DNA of 64,000 nucleotides from Rhizobium acidisoli (GCF_002531755.2 NZ_CP034998.1:2976001-3040000); one strand, 5' to 3'; counted from the first letter of the stretch, positions 37,572 to 47,235 are shown. Made by a program: numbers and translations. The notes: generated from the letters alone by a model not told the origin.

Positions 37572-38816
37572 ATGACGGACGCGTTCCAACGTCTCAGCCT
37601 GGCGCTTGCGATCGGCATCCTCGTCGGGATCGAGCGCGGATGGCGCGAACGCGAAGCTGCGCCGGGCAAGAGAGTGGCGGGCATCCGCACCTATGGCCTG
37701 TCGAGCTTCCTCGGCGGTTTTTGCGGTTTTCTGCAGCCGATCACAGGACCGATCCTGCCGACGGCCATCTTCGTGTTCTTCTGTATCACGGTGCTCGTCT
37801 TCAGCGGCATGCAGGCAGCACGGGAGAAAGATTACAGCGCGACCGGCACCATCGCCGCGATAACGGTCTTTGCACTCGGCTTCAGCGCCGTCGTCGCGGA
37901 TATGACGGCGACTGCGGCGAGTGCCGTGGCGATCACCGCGCTTCTGGCGGCGCGGGAGCCGCTGCATGGGTTTCTCCGGAAACTGACCTGGCTCGAATTA
38001 CGGGCCGCGCTGATCCTGCTGACGATGACGGTCGTCATTCTTCCGATTCTCCCCGACGAGGCGGTCGATCCCTGGCAGACGATCAACCCTTTCGAGCTTT
38101 GGATGATGACCATCCTGATCGGTGCGGTTTCATTCGCTGGTTACGTCATGATCAGGCTCAGCGACGCCAAGGCCGGAATATTGCTGACCGGGGCCTGCGG
38201 CGGTATCGTCTCGTCGACGGCGCTGACGCTTTCCTTCGCCCGCCAGTCGACGCAGACGCCCGCCCTCTCGCCGCTGCTTTCGGCCGGAGCGATGCTGGCG
38301 GGAGCCGTGTCCCTGAGCCGGGTGCTGTTGATCTGCGGCGTCATCGCCCCTGATATACTGAAGGAGCTTGCCGCATCGCTCGGCCCGGCTGCCGCGATCC
38401 TTGCCGTGGGCGGCGGCCTCGCCGGATTGTCGCGGCGCTCCGATGGCGGTTCCGATTTTTCACCGCGAAATCCGCTGGAGGTGATGGTCGTCATCCGCTT
38501 TGCGCTTCTGCTTGCCGTCGTGACCATCGTGACGCGGGCGACTTTGGCAGTCTTTGGAACCCAGTCGCTCGTCGCGGTCGCGTTCATCACAGGGCTCGGC
38601 GATCTCGATGCGATAACCCTCTCCATCGCCAAGCTGTCGTCGCAGACCGTGCCTGCGGACGCGGCCGCGCATGCGATAGCGGTCGCCGCCTTCGCCAATC
38701 TTCTGGCGAAAACCGGTCTTGCGGCAACGGCGGGAAGCATCGGTTATGCGGTTCGACTGGCGATCACCACCGGCATAGCGACGCTTGCGGGCGCCGCCGG
38801 CTTGTTTCTGGCGTGA
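37572..38816 (+). CDS. MgtC/SapB-type DUF4010 membrane protein
   Basis: A 414-residue polytopic membrane protein. The N-terminus LALAIGILVGIERGWREREA followed by GKRVAGIRTYGLSSFLGGF is the MgtC/SapB-like signature; the remainder is the DUF4010 extension with about ten further helices, including LTGACGGIVSSTALTLSFAR and AFITGLGDLDAITLSIAKL. Function is not established for this family. Start choice is uncertain: ATG 37572 gives MTDAFQRLSL, close to homologs, but ATGs at 37554/37557 or 37443 are in frame. The gene stands alone. Confidence 0.8.
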   Translation: MTDAFQRLSLALAIGILVGIERGWREREAAPGKRVAGIRTYGLSSFLGGFCGFLQPITGPILPTAIFVFFCITVLVFSGMQAAREKDYSATGTIAAITVFALGFSAVVADMTATAASAVAITALLAAREPLHGFLRKLTWLELRAALILLTMTVVILPILPDEAVDPWQTINPFELWMMTILIGAVSFAGYVMIRLSDAKAGILLTGACGGIVSSTALTLSFARQSTQTPALSPLLSAGAMLAGAVSLSRVLLICGVIAPDILKELAASLGPAAAILAVGGGLAGLSRRSDGGSDFSPRNPLEVMVVIRFALLLAVVTIVTRATLAVFGTQSLVAVAFITGLGDLDAITLSIAKLSSQTVPADAAAHAIAVAAFANLLAKTGLAATAGSIGYAVRLAITTGIATLAGAAGLFLA

Positions 38817-38841
38817 ACGGCCGTCGCGGGCGCGATATCTC

Positions 38842-39690
38842 TCAGCCCCGGCGCTTTTTCAGATCATGGACGAAAGCATCGACGATATCGGCAGCGGGGC
38901 GACATTGTTTTCGGCGGTGTATCGTCGCCAATGTCGATGTTCGCACGGAGGCGCCGCCGTCGATGACGATATCCTGACCGGCGATATAGGAGGCGGCTGT
39001 GGATGCAAGCCAAAGCGCGGCAGCGGCAACCTCGTCGGTCTTCGCCACCCGTTTGGAAGGATTGGTGGCGGCCACGCGCGCGTCACGCGCCGCTCGATCC
39101 TCACCGGGACGGATGGAAAGGGGTGTATCCACCGGCCCCGGGCAAAGGCAGTTGATGCGGACGCCATGAGGAATGGCTTCCAGCGCCGCCGTCCGCGTTA
39201 AGCTGCTGACGGCAGCCTTTGAGGCGGCATAGGCGCCCATGCTGGGGCGCACGATCCGCGCGCCGATATTCGAGCCGATGTTGACGATCGCACCGCCGCC
39301 CGTCGCCTTCATGACGCGGACTTCGTGCTTCATCGACAGCCAAAGCCCGGTCACGTTGACATCAAAGACACGAGCGAAGGCTTCAGCCTCCATCTCGTCG
39401 ACCGCGCCGCCGAGCACGGTACCGGCGGCGTTCACGGCAACATGCAACGGTCCCACCTGGTCGACCAAGGCGCCGACCGACCGCTCATCGGTCACATCGG
39501 CTGGAACGGCGAGTGCTTCGCCACTCCCCTCACGGATGAGGCGCGCGCTCTCTTCCAGTTCCTCCAGCCGCCGCCCGGCCAACACCACCCTGGCTCCGGC
39601 ACTGGCGAAGGCAATCGCGATGCTGCGCCCGATGCCACTGCCGGCGCCGGTGATAAGGGCTGTCTTGCCGGAAAACTCTAAGCTGGCCAT
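38842..39690 (-). CDS. SDR-family oxidoreductase
   Basis: A 282-residue short-chain dehydrogenase. It has the nucleotide motif TGAGSGIGRS (residues 14-23), NAAGTV, the catalytic Ser in VNIGSNIGA and the YAASK Tyr/Lys pair, then CLCPGPVDTPLS. A C-terminal extension after the usual end GQDIVIDGGASV (about 35 residues, Arg/Lys-rich) is unusual and may reflect loss of the original stop. It is divergent from a TetR gene, and both promoters carry copies of the same palindrome, so it is very probably repressed by that TetR protein. Substrate unknown. Confidence 0.85.
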   Translation of the reverse strand: MASLEFSGKTALITGAGSGIGRSIAIAFASAGARVVLAGRRLEELEESARLIREGSGEALAVPADVTDERSVGALVDQVGPLHVAVNAAGTVLGGAVDEMEAEAFARVFDVNVTGLWLSMKHEVRVMKATGGGAIVNIGSNIGARIVRPSMGAYAASKAAVSSLTRTAALEAIPHGVRINCLCPGPVDTPLSIRPGEDRAARDARVAATNPSKRVAKTDEVAAAALWLASTAASYIAGQDIVIDGGASVRTSTLATIHRRKQCRPAADIVDAFVHDLKKRRG

Positions 39691-39706
39691 GGCTCACCTA
39701 TTTATG

Positions 39707-39718
39707 TGTCGATCAGCA
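39707..39718. promoter_or_regulatory. Putative TetR operator 1 (SDR side)
   Basis: TGTCGATCAGCA, a near-palindrome 17-28 bases upstream of the SDR start codon. It matches the reverse complement of operator 2 (TGTCGATCAACA) at 11 of 12 positions. Confidence 0.6.
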
Positions 39719-39731
39719 CAGAAATAGGTGA

Positions 39732-39760
39732 TTGCACTCACCCTGTCGAGAGATTTATAT
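39732..39760 (+). promoter_or_regulatory. Putative promoter of the TetR gene
   Basis: TTGCAC (39732-39737) and TTATAT (39755-39760) are separated by 17 bases, a good sigma-70-type match. The start codon follows at 39787. Operator 2 begins at the last base of the -10 box, consistent with autorepression. Confidence 0.55.
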
Positions 39761-39771
39761 GTTGATCGACA
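39760..39771. promoter_or_regulatory. Putative TetR operator 2 (TetR side)
   Basis: TGTTGATCGACA is an almost perfect 12-base palindrome touching the -10 box of the TetR gene and repeated in the SDR leader at 39707-39718 (centres 53 bases apart). Confidence 0.6.
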
Positions 39772-39786
39772 CAGAATGAGGCACCC

Positions 39787-40404
39787 ATGGCTGAACGAGG
39801 GCGACCAAGGAATTTCGACCGCGCGCAGGCACTGGACCGGGCGCTGATGGCGTTCTGGCAGAACGGCTTTGCGGCGACCTCGATGAACGATCTTGTCGAG
39901 GCAATGGGGATCAACTCGCCGAGCATCTACGCGGCATTCGGATCGAAGGAAGCGCTGTTCGCCGAGGCCGTGCAGTATTATAACACGACCTATGCGGACG
40001 AACTGCCGGCAGTACTGAAGAGCGCGCCCGACGCCGCCGGCGGCATCGAAGCCATGCTGGAGGCGGCGGTGGACCTGTTCACGCGCCCGGATAGGCCGCA
40101 TGGCTGCTTTGTCGTGAACTCCGTGGCGAGCAATGCTCCGAACGGGATGGAAATAGAGCAGACCCTGAAAGAGCTGCGGCAGGGACGGTCAAAGCAGATT
40201 GCCGAGCGCCTGACCGAAGATGTGCGCGGCGGCAGACTTCGAAATGATACGCCCGTTCAGGAACTGTCGGACCTTTACGCTGCCATCCTTCAAGGCCTCG
40301 CTCAGGGCGCCCGAGATGGTCTTGCCAAGGAGCGCCTGCTGACAATCCCCCGCCATTCGAGGGCTCTCATTTCTCCGTGGATGTCAGACAAGAACTCTCG
40401 CTAG
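39787..40404 (+). CDS. TetR-family repressor
   Basis: A 205-residue TetR regulator. The N-terminal DNA-binding domain includes RGRPRNFDRAQALDRALMAF and the helix-turn-helix FAATSMNDLVEAMGINSPSI followed by YAAFGSKEALF. The C-terminal ligand domain has PHGCFVVNSVASNAPNG, common in the subgroup regulating SDR or reductase genes. GAGG lies six bases before the ATG. Two copies of a TGT(T/C)GATC palindrome in the divergent region indicate control of itself and the SDR gene. Confidence 0.9.
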   Translation: MAERGRPRNFDRAQALDRALMAFWQNGFAATSMNDLVEAMGINSPSIYAAFGSKEALFAEAVQYYNTTYADELPAVLKSAPDAAGGIEAMLEAAVDLFTRPDRPHGCFVVNSVASNAPNGMEIEQTLKELRQGRSKQIAERLTEDVRGGRLRNDTPVQELSDLYAAILQGLAQGARDGLAKERLLTIPRHSRALISPWMSDKNSR

Positions 40405-40417
40405 CGGGAGCCCTGTC

Positions 40418-41287
40418 TCACGGCAGGCTTCGCCACTCCCCTGGCGGTACGCCGGTCGTGGCTTTGAAAGCTTTGGAAAAATGGCTTTGTGAACCGAACC
40501 CGCAGGCGGAGGCAACGGCTGCAAGGCTGTTTTCGCGGTTGCGAAGGAGCCTTTCTGCCTGCTCGATCCGCCGCGCCGCCACGTAGCGATGCGGAGGCAT
40601 GCCGAAACTGACGCGAAACATCTTGGCGAAATGAAAGGTGCTCAAGCCGGCTTCCCGTGCCAGCCGATCAAGCGTCAGCGCCTTTTCGAGATTGGCGTCG
40701 ATGTAATCAGCAGTACGGCGACGCACCGAGGGTGAGAGGCCGCCGCGCACGGCCTCCTGCCGCGCCTGCCGATTGTGCGATTTCAGGATACGATGAATGA
40801 GAAGCCTGCAAACCGCATCGAGGGCGAAACGGTCGCTCTTTTCCTGCCAGTTCAGAGGCAAAACTCCTCCCCGGACGATCATCGCCATCGCCGGATCATC
40901 GCAGAACGTCAGATCCATCAGATCGATATGTCTCGGGTCGATGTCGAACGACGTCAGCGCTTCATATGCGAGGAGCTCGGGATCGACGTAAAGATGAAAC
41001 ATCCTCAATGGCCCGCCGATATGCCATTGGCTTTTGTGTTCGGCCGGCAAGAGGCAAAGCTTGCCCGGTGCTCCGCCCGATAGCCGCTTATCCTCGCGAA
41101 TGACCCTTTCGCCGCCGTCAAGATAGATGCTCAGCGTGTGGTGATCGGGGCGCTCGTAGAACGCTTGGCCTGCGCTGTTGGTCCACTCCGCAAGCGACAG
41201 TCCCAGGTCGACCGAGCCGGAGCGCTGAAGGCATGCGCCGGATCGTGAGAGCGCTTCTTTAACTGTCAGACGGTGTTGCTGTTCCAT
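40418..41287 (-). CDS. AraC-family transcriptional regulator
   Basis: A 289-residue regulator with an N-terminal ligand domain (about 1-170, with HHTLSIYLDGGERV and KLCLLPAEHKSQWHIGG) and a C-terminal double helix-turn-helix: LDRLAREAGLSTFHFAKMFR and LAAVASACGFGSQSHFSKAF followed by GVPPGEWR. ATG 41287 (MEQQHRLTVKEALS) is preferred over a frame start at 41431 that would run into the divergent promoter. It faces an EamA transporter gene across 167 bases and likely controls it. Confidence 0.87.
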   Translation of the reverse strand: MEQQHRLTVKEALSRSGACLQRSGSVDLGLSLAEWTNSAGQAFYERPDHHTLSIYLDGGERVIREDKRLSGGAPGKLCLLPAEHKSQWHIGGPLRMFHLYVDPELLAYEALTSFDIDPRHIDLMDLTFCDDPAMAMIVRGGVLPLNWQEKSDRFALDAVCRLLIHRILKSHNRQARQEAVRGGLSPSVRRRTADYIDANLEKALTLDRLAREAGLSTFHFAKMFRVSFGMPPHRYVAARRIEQAERLLRNRENSLAAVASACGFGSQSHFSKAFKATTGVPPGEWRSLP

Positions 41288-41454
41288 GATCCATCGGGGC
41301 CTCGTCTCACGAGTTTGAATGGGACGGCGCAGCCGATCAATAGGATGAGAGGCAAAAAACCCAAGAATATACAATGCCTCCGCGGTCTGCGGCATAGACC
41401 CGGCTGTTCGGCTCGGTATCGATCCTCCCATTGTCGTTGACGGAGTGAAAGACC

Positions 41455-42357
41455 ATGATCGGCCTCTGCTATGCTTTAACCGTGCTGATCTGGGGCACCA
41501 CCTGGATCGCCATCAAGAACCAGCTTGGCGTCGTTCCGATTGAAGCGTCGATCGCCTACCGCTTCGCCCTCGCCGGCGCGATATTATTTGCAGGCCTGAC
41601 GATTGCGAAGAGGCTTCAGCCCATTCCCTTGCGCCATCATCCCTATGTGTTCCTGCAGTCGATCTGTCTCTTTTCCTGCAATTTTCTTTGTTTCTATATC
41701 GCCGAAACCTTGGTGCCGAGCGGCATTGTTTCGGTGATCTTTTCGGCTGCGACAATCTTCAATCTTGCCAATGGCATGGTCGCATTTGGCCAGAGGCCGT
41801 CGGCGCGCATTCTCCTGGGCGCGGCCTTCGGCGTTGCCGGCATTGTCTGCCTCTTCTGGAACGAAGCTGCCGCCGCCGCATTCGACCGCAACGTGGTGAT
41901 CGGCGTGATGCTTGCACTCCTTGGGACATGGTTCTTTTCGGTCGGCAACCTGGTGTCCGTACGCAACAGGAAGCACGGACTGTCGGTCACTTCGGTAAAC
42001 GCATATGGAATGCTTTACGGTGCGGGCATCGTCTCGGCATTCGCCGCCATTCGGGGTGTCGAATTTACCTTCGATCCTTCAGCGTCCTATGTCGGTTCTC
42101 TCCTTTATCTCGCGATTTTCGGCTCCGTGATCGGCTTTACCACCTATCTCACCGTCGTTAACCGGCTAGGAGCAGCCAAAGCCGCTTACATGACCGTCCT
42201 CTTTCCCATCGTTGCCCTGACGATTTCGATGTTTTTCGAAAATTATCAGCTCGGCCCATTGGCAGCTCTCGGGCTCTGCGCAGTGCTGGTTGGAAACGTG
42301 CTGGTTTTTTCACCAACGCCTCGACTGGCCGTTTTTGTCAGGCGCTTTCGTCTCTGA
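41455..42357 (+). CDS. EamA/DMT-family transporter
   Basis: A 300-residue drug/metabolite transporter with ten helices in two EamA repeats: it starts MIGLCYALTVLIWGTTWIAI, the common EamA opening with the WGTTW motif, and the second repeat includes FGSVIGFTTYLTVVNRLGAA followed by KAAYMTVLFPIVAL. A GGAG lies nine bases before the ATG. Divergent from an AraC gene that is the likely regulator. Substrate unknown. Confidence 0.87.
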   Translation: MIGLCYALTVLIWGTTWIAIKNQLGVVPIEASIAYRFALAGAILFAGLTIAKRLQPIPLRHHPYVFLQSICLFSCNFLCFYIAETLVPSGIVSVIFSAATIFNLANGMVAFGQRPSARILLGAAFGVAGIVCLFWNEAAAAAFDRNVVIGVMLALLGTWFFSVGNLVSVRNRKHGLSVTSVNAYGMLYGAGIVSAFAAIRGVEFTFDPSASYVGSLLYLAIFGSVIGFTTYLTVVNRLGAAKAAYMTVLFPIVALTISMFFENYQLGPLAALGLCAVLVGNVLVFSPTPRLAVFVRRFRL

Positions 42358-42436
42358 TGTCAGGACGAATTTCCTTTAACCCTCCTCGAAGCGTCTCTGC
42401 CGGCCGTTTCATCGCGCGCCGGGTGCGGTTCACGTT

Positions 42437-42760
42437 GCAGGCAAAACGGTCGGTTCAGCTGGAAGCGCTGGAGGCCGGCGCCACGGATTTTTGGCCAAGC
42501 CCTTCGACCCGAGGGAACTGCAAGTTATCATGAAAAATGGGACGGAACCGGCTATCCCAAGGGCCTGTCCGGCGACGCAATCCCCATCGAAGGACGTATC
42601 GTCGCGGTCTCCGACGTCTTCGAAGCGCTCTGCTCCGATCGGCCGTGTAACAGGCCTCGCCGGTCGAGCAGGCTTACGCAAGAATCATTGCCTGCAGCGG
42701 ATCTCATTTCGACCCGCCTGCATTGCCGCTTTCCGGCGCACAGCGGCCTCAAGCGTCTGA
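42437..42760 (+). pseudogene. Response regulator/HD-GYP (RpfG-like) remnant
   Basis: Fragments of a cyclic-di-GMP phosphodiesterase response regulator appear in changing frames. The end of a receiver domain ([11 protein letters not shown], then after a lost base [11 protein letters not shown]) is joined directly to the late HD-GYP region ([20 protein letters not shown], then [19 protein letters not shown]), followed in other frames by [18 protein letters not shown] and [10 protein letters not shown]. At least three frame changes and the absence of the central receiver-to-HD segment, including the HD metal site, show that it is inactive. Confidence 0.75.
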
Positions 42761-42798
42761 GCGCCACCATCATCCGCTACGGAACCGGCGAACATAAA

Positions 42799-42821
42799 GA
42801 GGCGGGGTTTTGCCCCGCCTC
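42799..42821 (-). terminator. Terminator after the sugar-acid dehydratase gene
   Basis: A 9-base stem (GAGGCGGGG with CCCCGCCTC) encloses a 5-base loop; on the minus strand it is followed by TTTA. It lies about 30 bases past the stop at 42850. The short U tract makes it moderate in strength. Confidence 0.65.
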
Positions 42822-42849
42822 ATCAGCTATCAATTTTGGATGCACCCGG

Positions 42850-44589
42850 TTAGTGGCTGTCTTTGCCGACTGCGTTTCCGCGACATCCCTTGAGGAAGTC
42901 GAGGTCGGCGCCGGTATCGGCCCCTTCGACATGCTGCTGATGCAGGAAGGCATAACCCGATGTCGGCAGGTCGTGGTTCGGCTGCCATTCGGCCAGCCGC
43001 CGCGCCAGTTCCTCGTCTGATATGTCGAGATGCAGACGACGGTTCGGCACATCGAGCTCGATCATGTCGCCGTTTTTCACGACAGCGAGCGGGCCGCCGA
43101 CCGCCGCTTCCGGCGAGGTGTGCAGCACGACGGTGCCATAGGCCGTTCCGGACATGCGGGCGTCGGAAATGCGCACCATGTCCAGGATGCCCTTCTTCAG
43201 CACCTTCGGCGGCAGTCCCATGTTGCCGACTTCGGCCATCCCTGGATAACCCTTCGGCCCACAGTTCTTCATGACCATGATGCAGTTTTCGTCGATGTCG
43301 AGATTGTCGTCGTTGATCTTGGCCTTGTAGTCGTCGATGTCCTCGAACACGACTGCCCTGCCCTTGTGCACCAAGAGATGCGGTGAGGCCGCCGACGGCT
43401 TCAGCACCGCGCCCTTCGGCGCCAGATTGCCGCGCAGCACGACGATGCCGCCAGAAGAGGTCAGCGCCTTTTCAGCCGGCAGGATGACGTCCTCGTTCCA
43501 GTTGACGACCTCCTTGACCTCGTCCCAGACGGTTTCGCCGGAGACCGTCAGCGCATCCTTATGCAGCAGGCCGGCCTCGCCGAGGCGCTTCAGCACCACC
43601 GGCAGGCCGCCGGCATAGAAGAACTCTTCCATCAGGTACTTGCCCGAGGGCATCAGGTTGACGATTGTGGGAACGTCGCGACCGCAGCGGTCCCAGTCGT
43701 CGAGCGATAGATCGATGCCGACGCGGCCGGCAATCGCAAGCAGGTGGATGACGGCATTGGTCGATCCGCCGATCGCCGCATTGGTGCGGATGGCGTTTTC
43801 GAAAGCCTGTTTCGTCATGATCTCGGAGGGCTTCAGGTCATCCTTGACCATCTGCACGATCCGGCGGCCGGTCAGCTGCGCCATGACCTTGCGGCGGGAA
43901 TCGACGCCCGGGATCGCGGCATTGCCTGATAGTGCCATGCCGAGCGCCTCGGCCATGGAGGCCATGGTGGAGGCGGTGCCCATGGTGTTGCAGGTGCCCG
44001 ACGAACGGCTCATCGACGCCTCAGCCTCGAGGAATTCGGCCTGCGTCATCTCGCCGGCCTTCACCATTTCGGAGAACTTCCACAGATGCGTGCCCGAACC
44101 GACACGCTCACCGCGGAAATAGCCGTTCAGCATCGGCCCGCCGGTGACGACGATCGAAGGCAGGTCGCAGGAGGCAGCACCCATGAGCAGCGACGGCGTG
44201 GTCTTATCGCAGCCGACCAAGAGCACGCAGCCGTCCATCGGCTGGCCGCGGATCGCTTCCTCCACCGCGAGTGCGGCGAGGTTGCGATACATCATCGCCG
44301 TCGGGCGGAAAGTGTTTTCGGATGCCGAGAATACCGGCACCTCGAGCGGGAAGCCGCCGGCCTCCCAGACACCCGCCTTCACCTTCTCGGCGAGTTCGCG
44401 CAGATGGCCATTGCACGGCGTCATATCAGACCAGGTATTCAGGATGCCGATGACCGGACGGCCATCGAACAGGTCATGCGGATAGCCCTGGTTCTTCAGC
44501 CAGCCGCGATGGTAGATCACGTCGCGGCTGGTGCCGCCGTACCATTCCTGCGAGCGCAGCTTGCGCGGCCATTCTGCTTTCTTCTTCAT
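42850..44589 (-). CDS. IlvD/EDD-family dehydratase, probably L-arabinonate dehydratase
   Basis: A 579-residue iron-sulfur dehydratase that removes water from a sugar acid to give a 2-keto-3-deoxy acid. The cluster and active-site cysteines are Cys59 ([10 protein letters not shown]), Cys127 ([11 protein letters not shown]) and Cys200 ([12 protein letters not shown]), the three that bind the [2Fe-2S] cluster in the characterised R. leguminosarum L-arabinonate dehydratase, which this closely resembles in length. The neighbouring semialdehyde dehydrogenase, AraD1-type gene and ChvE/Ggu importer support L-arabinonate, with D-fuconate or D-galactonate possible. It is the last gene of the operon, 62 bases after the dehydrogenase gene. 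Confidence 0.88.
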   Translation of the reverse strand: MKKKAEWPRKLRSQEWYGGTSRDVIYHRGWLKNQGYPHDLFDGRPVIGILNTWSDMTPCNGHLRELAEKVKAGVWEAGGFPLEVPVFSASENTFRPTAMMYRNLAALAVEEAIRGQPMDGCVLLVGCDKTTPSLLMGAASCDLPSIVVTGGPMLNGYFRGERVGSGTHLWKFSEMVKAGEMTQAEFLEAEASMSRSSGTCNTMGTASTMASMAEALGMALSGNAAIPGVDSRRKVMAQLTGRRIVQMVKDDLKPSEIMTKQAFENAIRTNAAIGGSTNAVIHLLAIAGRVGIDLSLDDWDRCGRDVPTIVNLMPSGKYLMEEFFYAGGLPVVLKRLGEAGLLHKDALTVSGETVWDEVKEVVNWNEDVILPAEKALTSSGGIVVLRGNLAPKGAVLKPSAASPHLLVHKGRAVVFEDIDDYKAKINDDNLDIDENCIMVMKNCGPKGYPGMAEVGNMGLPPKVLKKGILDMVRISDARMSGTAYGTVVLHTSPEAAVGGPLAVVKNGDMIELDVPNRRLHLDISDEELARRLAEWQPNHDLPTSGYAFLHQQHVEGADTGADLDFLKGCRGNAVGKDSH

Positions 44590-44651
44590 CGTCTCTGTCC
44601 TTCAGGATATCCCCTGACCGCCTCGTACGATCAGGGTTATCGCGCTTCGTC

Positions 44652-46085
44652 TCAAGCCAGCGTGTAGGCGGTCTTGACGGTTGTGTAGAATTCGGCGGCG
44701 TACTTGCCCTGCTCGCGCGGGCCGTAGGACGAGCCCTTGCGGCCGCCGAAGGGAACGTGGAAATCGACGCCAGCCGTCGGCAGGTTGACCATGACCATGC
44801 CGGCCTCGGAATTGCGCTTGAAGTGCGTCGCATGTTTCAGGCTCGTCGTGGCGATGCCGGCCGAAAGCCCGAACGGCGTGTCGTTGGCGGTCGCCAAGGC
44901 CTCTTCGTAATCCTTGACCCGGATCACCGAGACCACCGGTCCGAAGATCTCCTCGCGCGAAATACGCATCTGGTTGGTCGCTTCGGTAAACAGCGTCGGC
45001 TGCAGGTAGAAGCCGGGCGTCTCGCGGGAAATGACTTCGCCGCCGAAGGCGAGTTTGGCGCCTTCCTTTTTGCCGATCTCGATATAGTCGGTATCGGTTT
45101 TCAGCTGCCGCTCGTCGACGACGGGACCGATATGGGTGCCGGCCTTGAGCGCATTGTCGACGACCAGCGTCTTCAGCTTGTCGGTCAGCGCCGCGACGAA
45201 CTTGTCGTGGATGCCTTCGGTGACGATCAGCCGTGACGAGGCGGTGCAGCGCTGGCCGGTGGAGAAGAAGCCGGAATTGGCGGCGGCTTCGACGGCGACG
45301 GACAGATCGGCGTCGTCGAGCACGACCATCGGGTTCTTGCCGCCCATCTCCAGCTGGAACTTGCGGTTATGCTCGATCGAGGCGGCGGCGACGCGCCGGC
45401 CGGTGCCGGTGGAGCCGGTGAAGGTGATGCCGTGAACGTCCGGGCTTTCGAGCATCGCCTGGCCGACGACAGATCCCTTGCCCATGACGAGGTTCAACAC
45501 GCCCTTCGGCAGGCCGGCGCGGTTGAGGATGTCGACGATCGCCCAGGAACAGGCCGGCACCAGTTCGGCCGGCTTGAAGACGACCGTGTTGCCATAGCAG
45601 AGCGCCGGCGCAATCTTCCAGGCCGGGATAGCGATCGGGAAATTCCACGGCGTGATGATGCCTATGACGCCGAGGCCCTCGCGGGTGATTTCGACACCGA
45701 TATTCGGGCGCACGGAGGGGATGACCTCGCCGGCCAGCCGCAGGGCTTCGCCTGCGAAGAATTCGAAGATCTGCGAAGCGCGGATCACTTCGCCGGTGGC
45801 CTCAGGCAGGGTCTTGCCTTCTTCACGGGCAAGCAGCGCGCCGAGCTCGTCCTTGCGCGCCATGATCTCGTCGCCGGCCTTTTTCAGGATGACGTGGCGT
45901 TCCCAGATGCCGGAGCGCGACCAGGCCGGGAAAGCCGCTTTGGCGGCAGCGATGGCGTTCTTGGTGTCTTCGGCGTTGCCGTCGGCATAGAGGCCCACGA
46001 CTTCGTTGGTATCGGACGGGTTGATGTTCTTCGTCGCGTTGGTGCCGACCCATTCGCCGGCGATCAGGTTTTGATAAATGGTCAT
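44652..46085 (-). CDS. Aldehyde dehydrogenase, probably 2-oxoglutarate semialdehyde dehydrogenase
   Basis: A 477-residue NAD(P)-dependent aldehyde dehydrogenase. It has ITPWNFPIAIPAWKIAPAL, the cofactor region FTGSTGTGRRVA, catalytic Glu in LEMGGKNPMVVLDDAD and catalytic Cys in FSTGQRCTASSRLIV, and the C-terminal PFGGRKGSSYGPREQG. Placed between AraD1/GguC and sugar-acid dehydratase genes, it most likely oxidises alpha-ketoglutaric semialdehyde to 2-oxoglutarate, the last step of the non-phosphorylative pentose route. Starts 35 bases after gguC. Confidence 0.88.
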   Translation of the reverse strand: MTIYQNLIAGEWVGTNATKNINPSDTNEVVGLYADGNAEDTKNAIAAAKAAFPAWSRSGIWERHVILKKAGDEIMARKDELGALLAREEGKTLPEATGEVIRASQIFEFFAGEALRLAGEVIPSVRPNIGVEITREGLGVIGIITPWNFPIAIPAWKIAPALCYGNTVVFKPAELVPACSWAIVDILNRAGLPKGVLNLVMGKGSVVGQAMLESPDVHGITFTGSTGTGRRVAAASIEHNRKFQLEMGGKNPMVVLDDADLSVAVEAAANSGFFSTGQRCTASSRLIVTEGIHDKFVAALTDKLKTLVVDNALKAGTHIGPVVDERQLKTDTDYIEIGKKEGAKLAFGGEVISRETPGFYLQPTLFTEATNQMRISREEIFGPVVSVIRVKDYEEALATANDTPFGLSAGIATTSLKHATHFKRNSEAGMVMVNLPTAGVDFHVPFGGRKGSSYGPREQGKYAAEFYTTVKTAYTLA

Positions 46086-46120
46086 GGGCTGAATGAGCCT
46101 CCTTTACCGTTTATGAGAAA

Positions 46121-47116
46121 TCAGAGCTGCCTGACGGCAATCTCTTCTTCGGCGGCCACCTTCAGCGGATTGCGCAGCGGCAGGCCGAATTCGGCGACTT
46201 CGATTTCGAAGACATCGCCCTCTTCCGCCTTGATGCCGTCGGCGAAGGAGAGTGTTGCCGTGCCGAACATATGGACATGGACATCGCCCGGAACACGGAA
46301 GATGCCGTACTTGAAATGGTGATATTCGAGATTGGCGAAGGTGTGCGACATGTTCGCTTCGCCCGATAGGAAGGGCTTTTCGAAGATCACCTTGTCGCCG
46401 CGCTTGATGCGCGAGGTGCCGCGGATGTCGTCCGGGGCGGCGCCGATACGGATTTCCGGACCATAGGCGGCCGGGCGCAGTTTCGAGTGGGCCAGATAGA
46501 GATAGTTGATCCGTTCGGTGACGTGGTCCGAAAACTCGTTCGACAAAGCGAAGCCGATGCGGAAGGGCGAGCCGTCCTTGGCGATGACGTAAATGCCAGC
46601 CATTTCAGGCTCTTCGCCGCCGTCGAGCGCGAAGGAGGGCGAGACCAGCGGCGCGCCGGGGGCGGCAGTGCCATAGCCGTTGCCCTTGTAGAACCACTCG
46701 GGCTGGACGCCCTTTTCGCCAGCCTTCGGCTTACCGTTCTCGAGGCCCATCTTGAACATCTTCATCGAGTCGGTCAGCGTTTCCTCGGCCGCCTCGCTGG
46801 TCTTCTTGTGCATGGAATCGCGGGTGGCGGCGGAGCCGAGATGCGTGAGACCGGTGCCGGTCAGATGCAGGTGGGCAGCGTCCGGATGGGTGATCGGCGG
46901 CAGGAAGCGGCCTTCCGCATAGACCTTTTCAAGATCGACGGCATCGCCGTAACCATGCGCCTCGATAACCGCGGCAAGCGACTTGCCGCCGTCGGCGGCT
47001 TCCATTGCCAGCGCATAGACGCTGCCGGCATTCTTCACCGATCTTGCAGCGCCGCCCTGCTCGCGCACGGCGACGACGATCTCTCCGTTGGCACCCTTGA
47101 TCTGGGAAATAAGCAC
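46121..47116 (-). CDS. gguC: GguC/AraD1, fumarylacetoacetate-hydrolase-family protein
   Basis: A 331-residue protein of the AraD1 family within the fumarylacetoacetate hydrolase superfamily. Recognisable segments are LTGTGLTHLGSAATRDSMH, PEWFYKGNGYG, the metal-site region DGGEEPEMAGIYVI, and FTNLEYHHFKYG-like FANLEYHHFKYGIFRVPGD. The gene follows gguB as in Agrobacterium chvE-gguABC. The proposed reaction is dehydration of 2-keto-3-deoxy-L-arabinonate to 2-oxoglutarate semialdehyde, which would link the dehydratase and dehydrogenase encoded downstream. The reaction is inferred from context. Confidence 0.85.
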   Translation of the reverse strand: MLISQIKGANGEIVVAVREQGGAARSVKNAGSVYALAMEAADGGKSLAAVIEAHGYGDAVDLEKVYAEGRFLPPITHPDAAHLHLTGTGLTHLGSAATRDSMHKKTSEAAEETLTDSMKMFKMGLENGKPKAGEKGVQPEWFYKGNGYGTAAPGAPLVSPSFALDGGEEPEMAGIYVIAKDGSPFRIGFALSNEFSDHVTERINYLYLAHSKLRPAAYGPEIRIGAAPDDIRGTSRIKRGDKVIFEKPFLSGEANMSHTFANLEYHHFKYGIFRVPGDVHVHMFGTATLSFADGIKAEEGDVFEIEVAEFGLPLRNPLKVAAEEEIAVRQL

Positions 47117-47235
47117 GACTTCGATCCTTCTCGTTCCAGTGAAGACTTTCAGAAAAAGCTCCGCCTGTCCGGCTCCATCAGGAGCCGGAATTGATCATTC
47201 ATATGACTGCGAATGCCTGGGCTGCGCTTGAGCGC

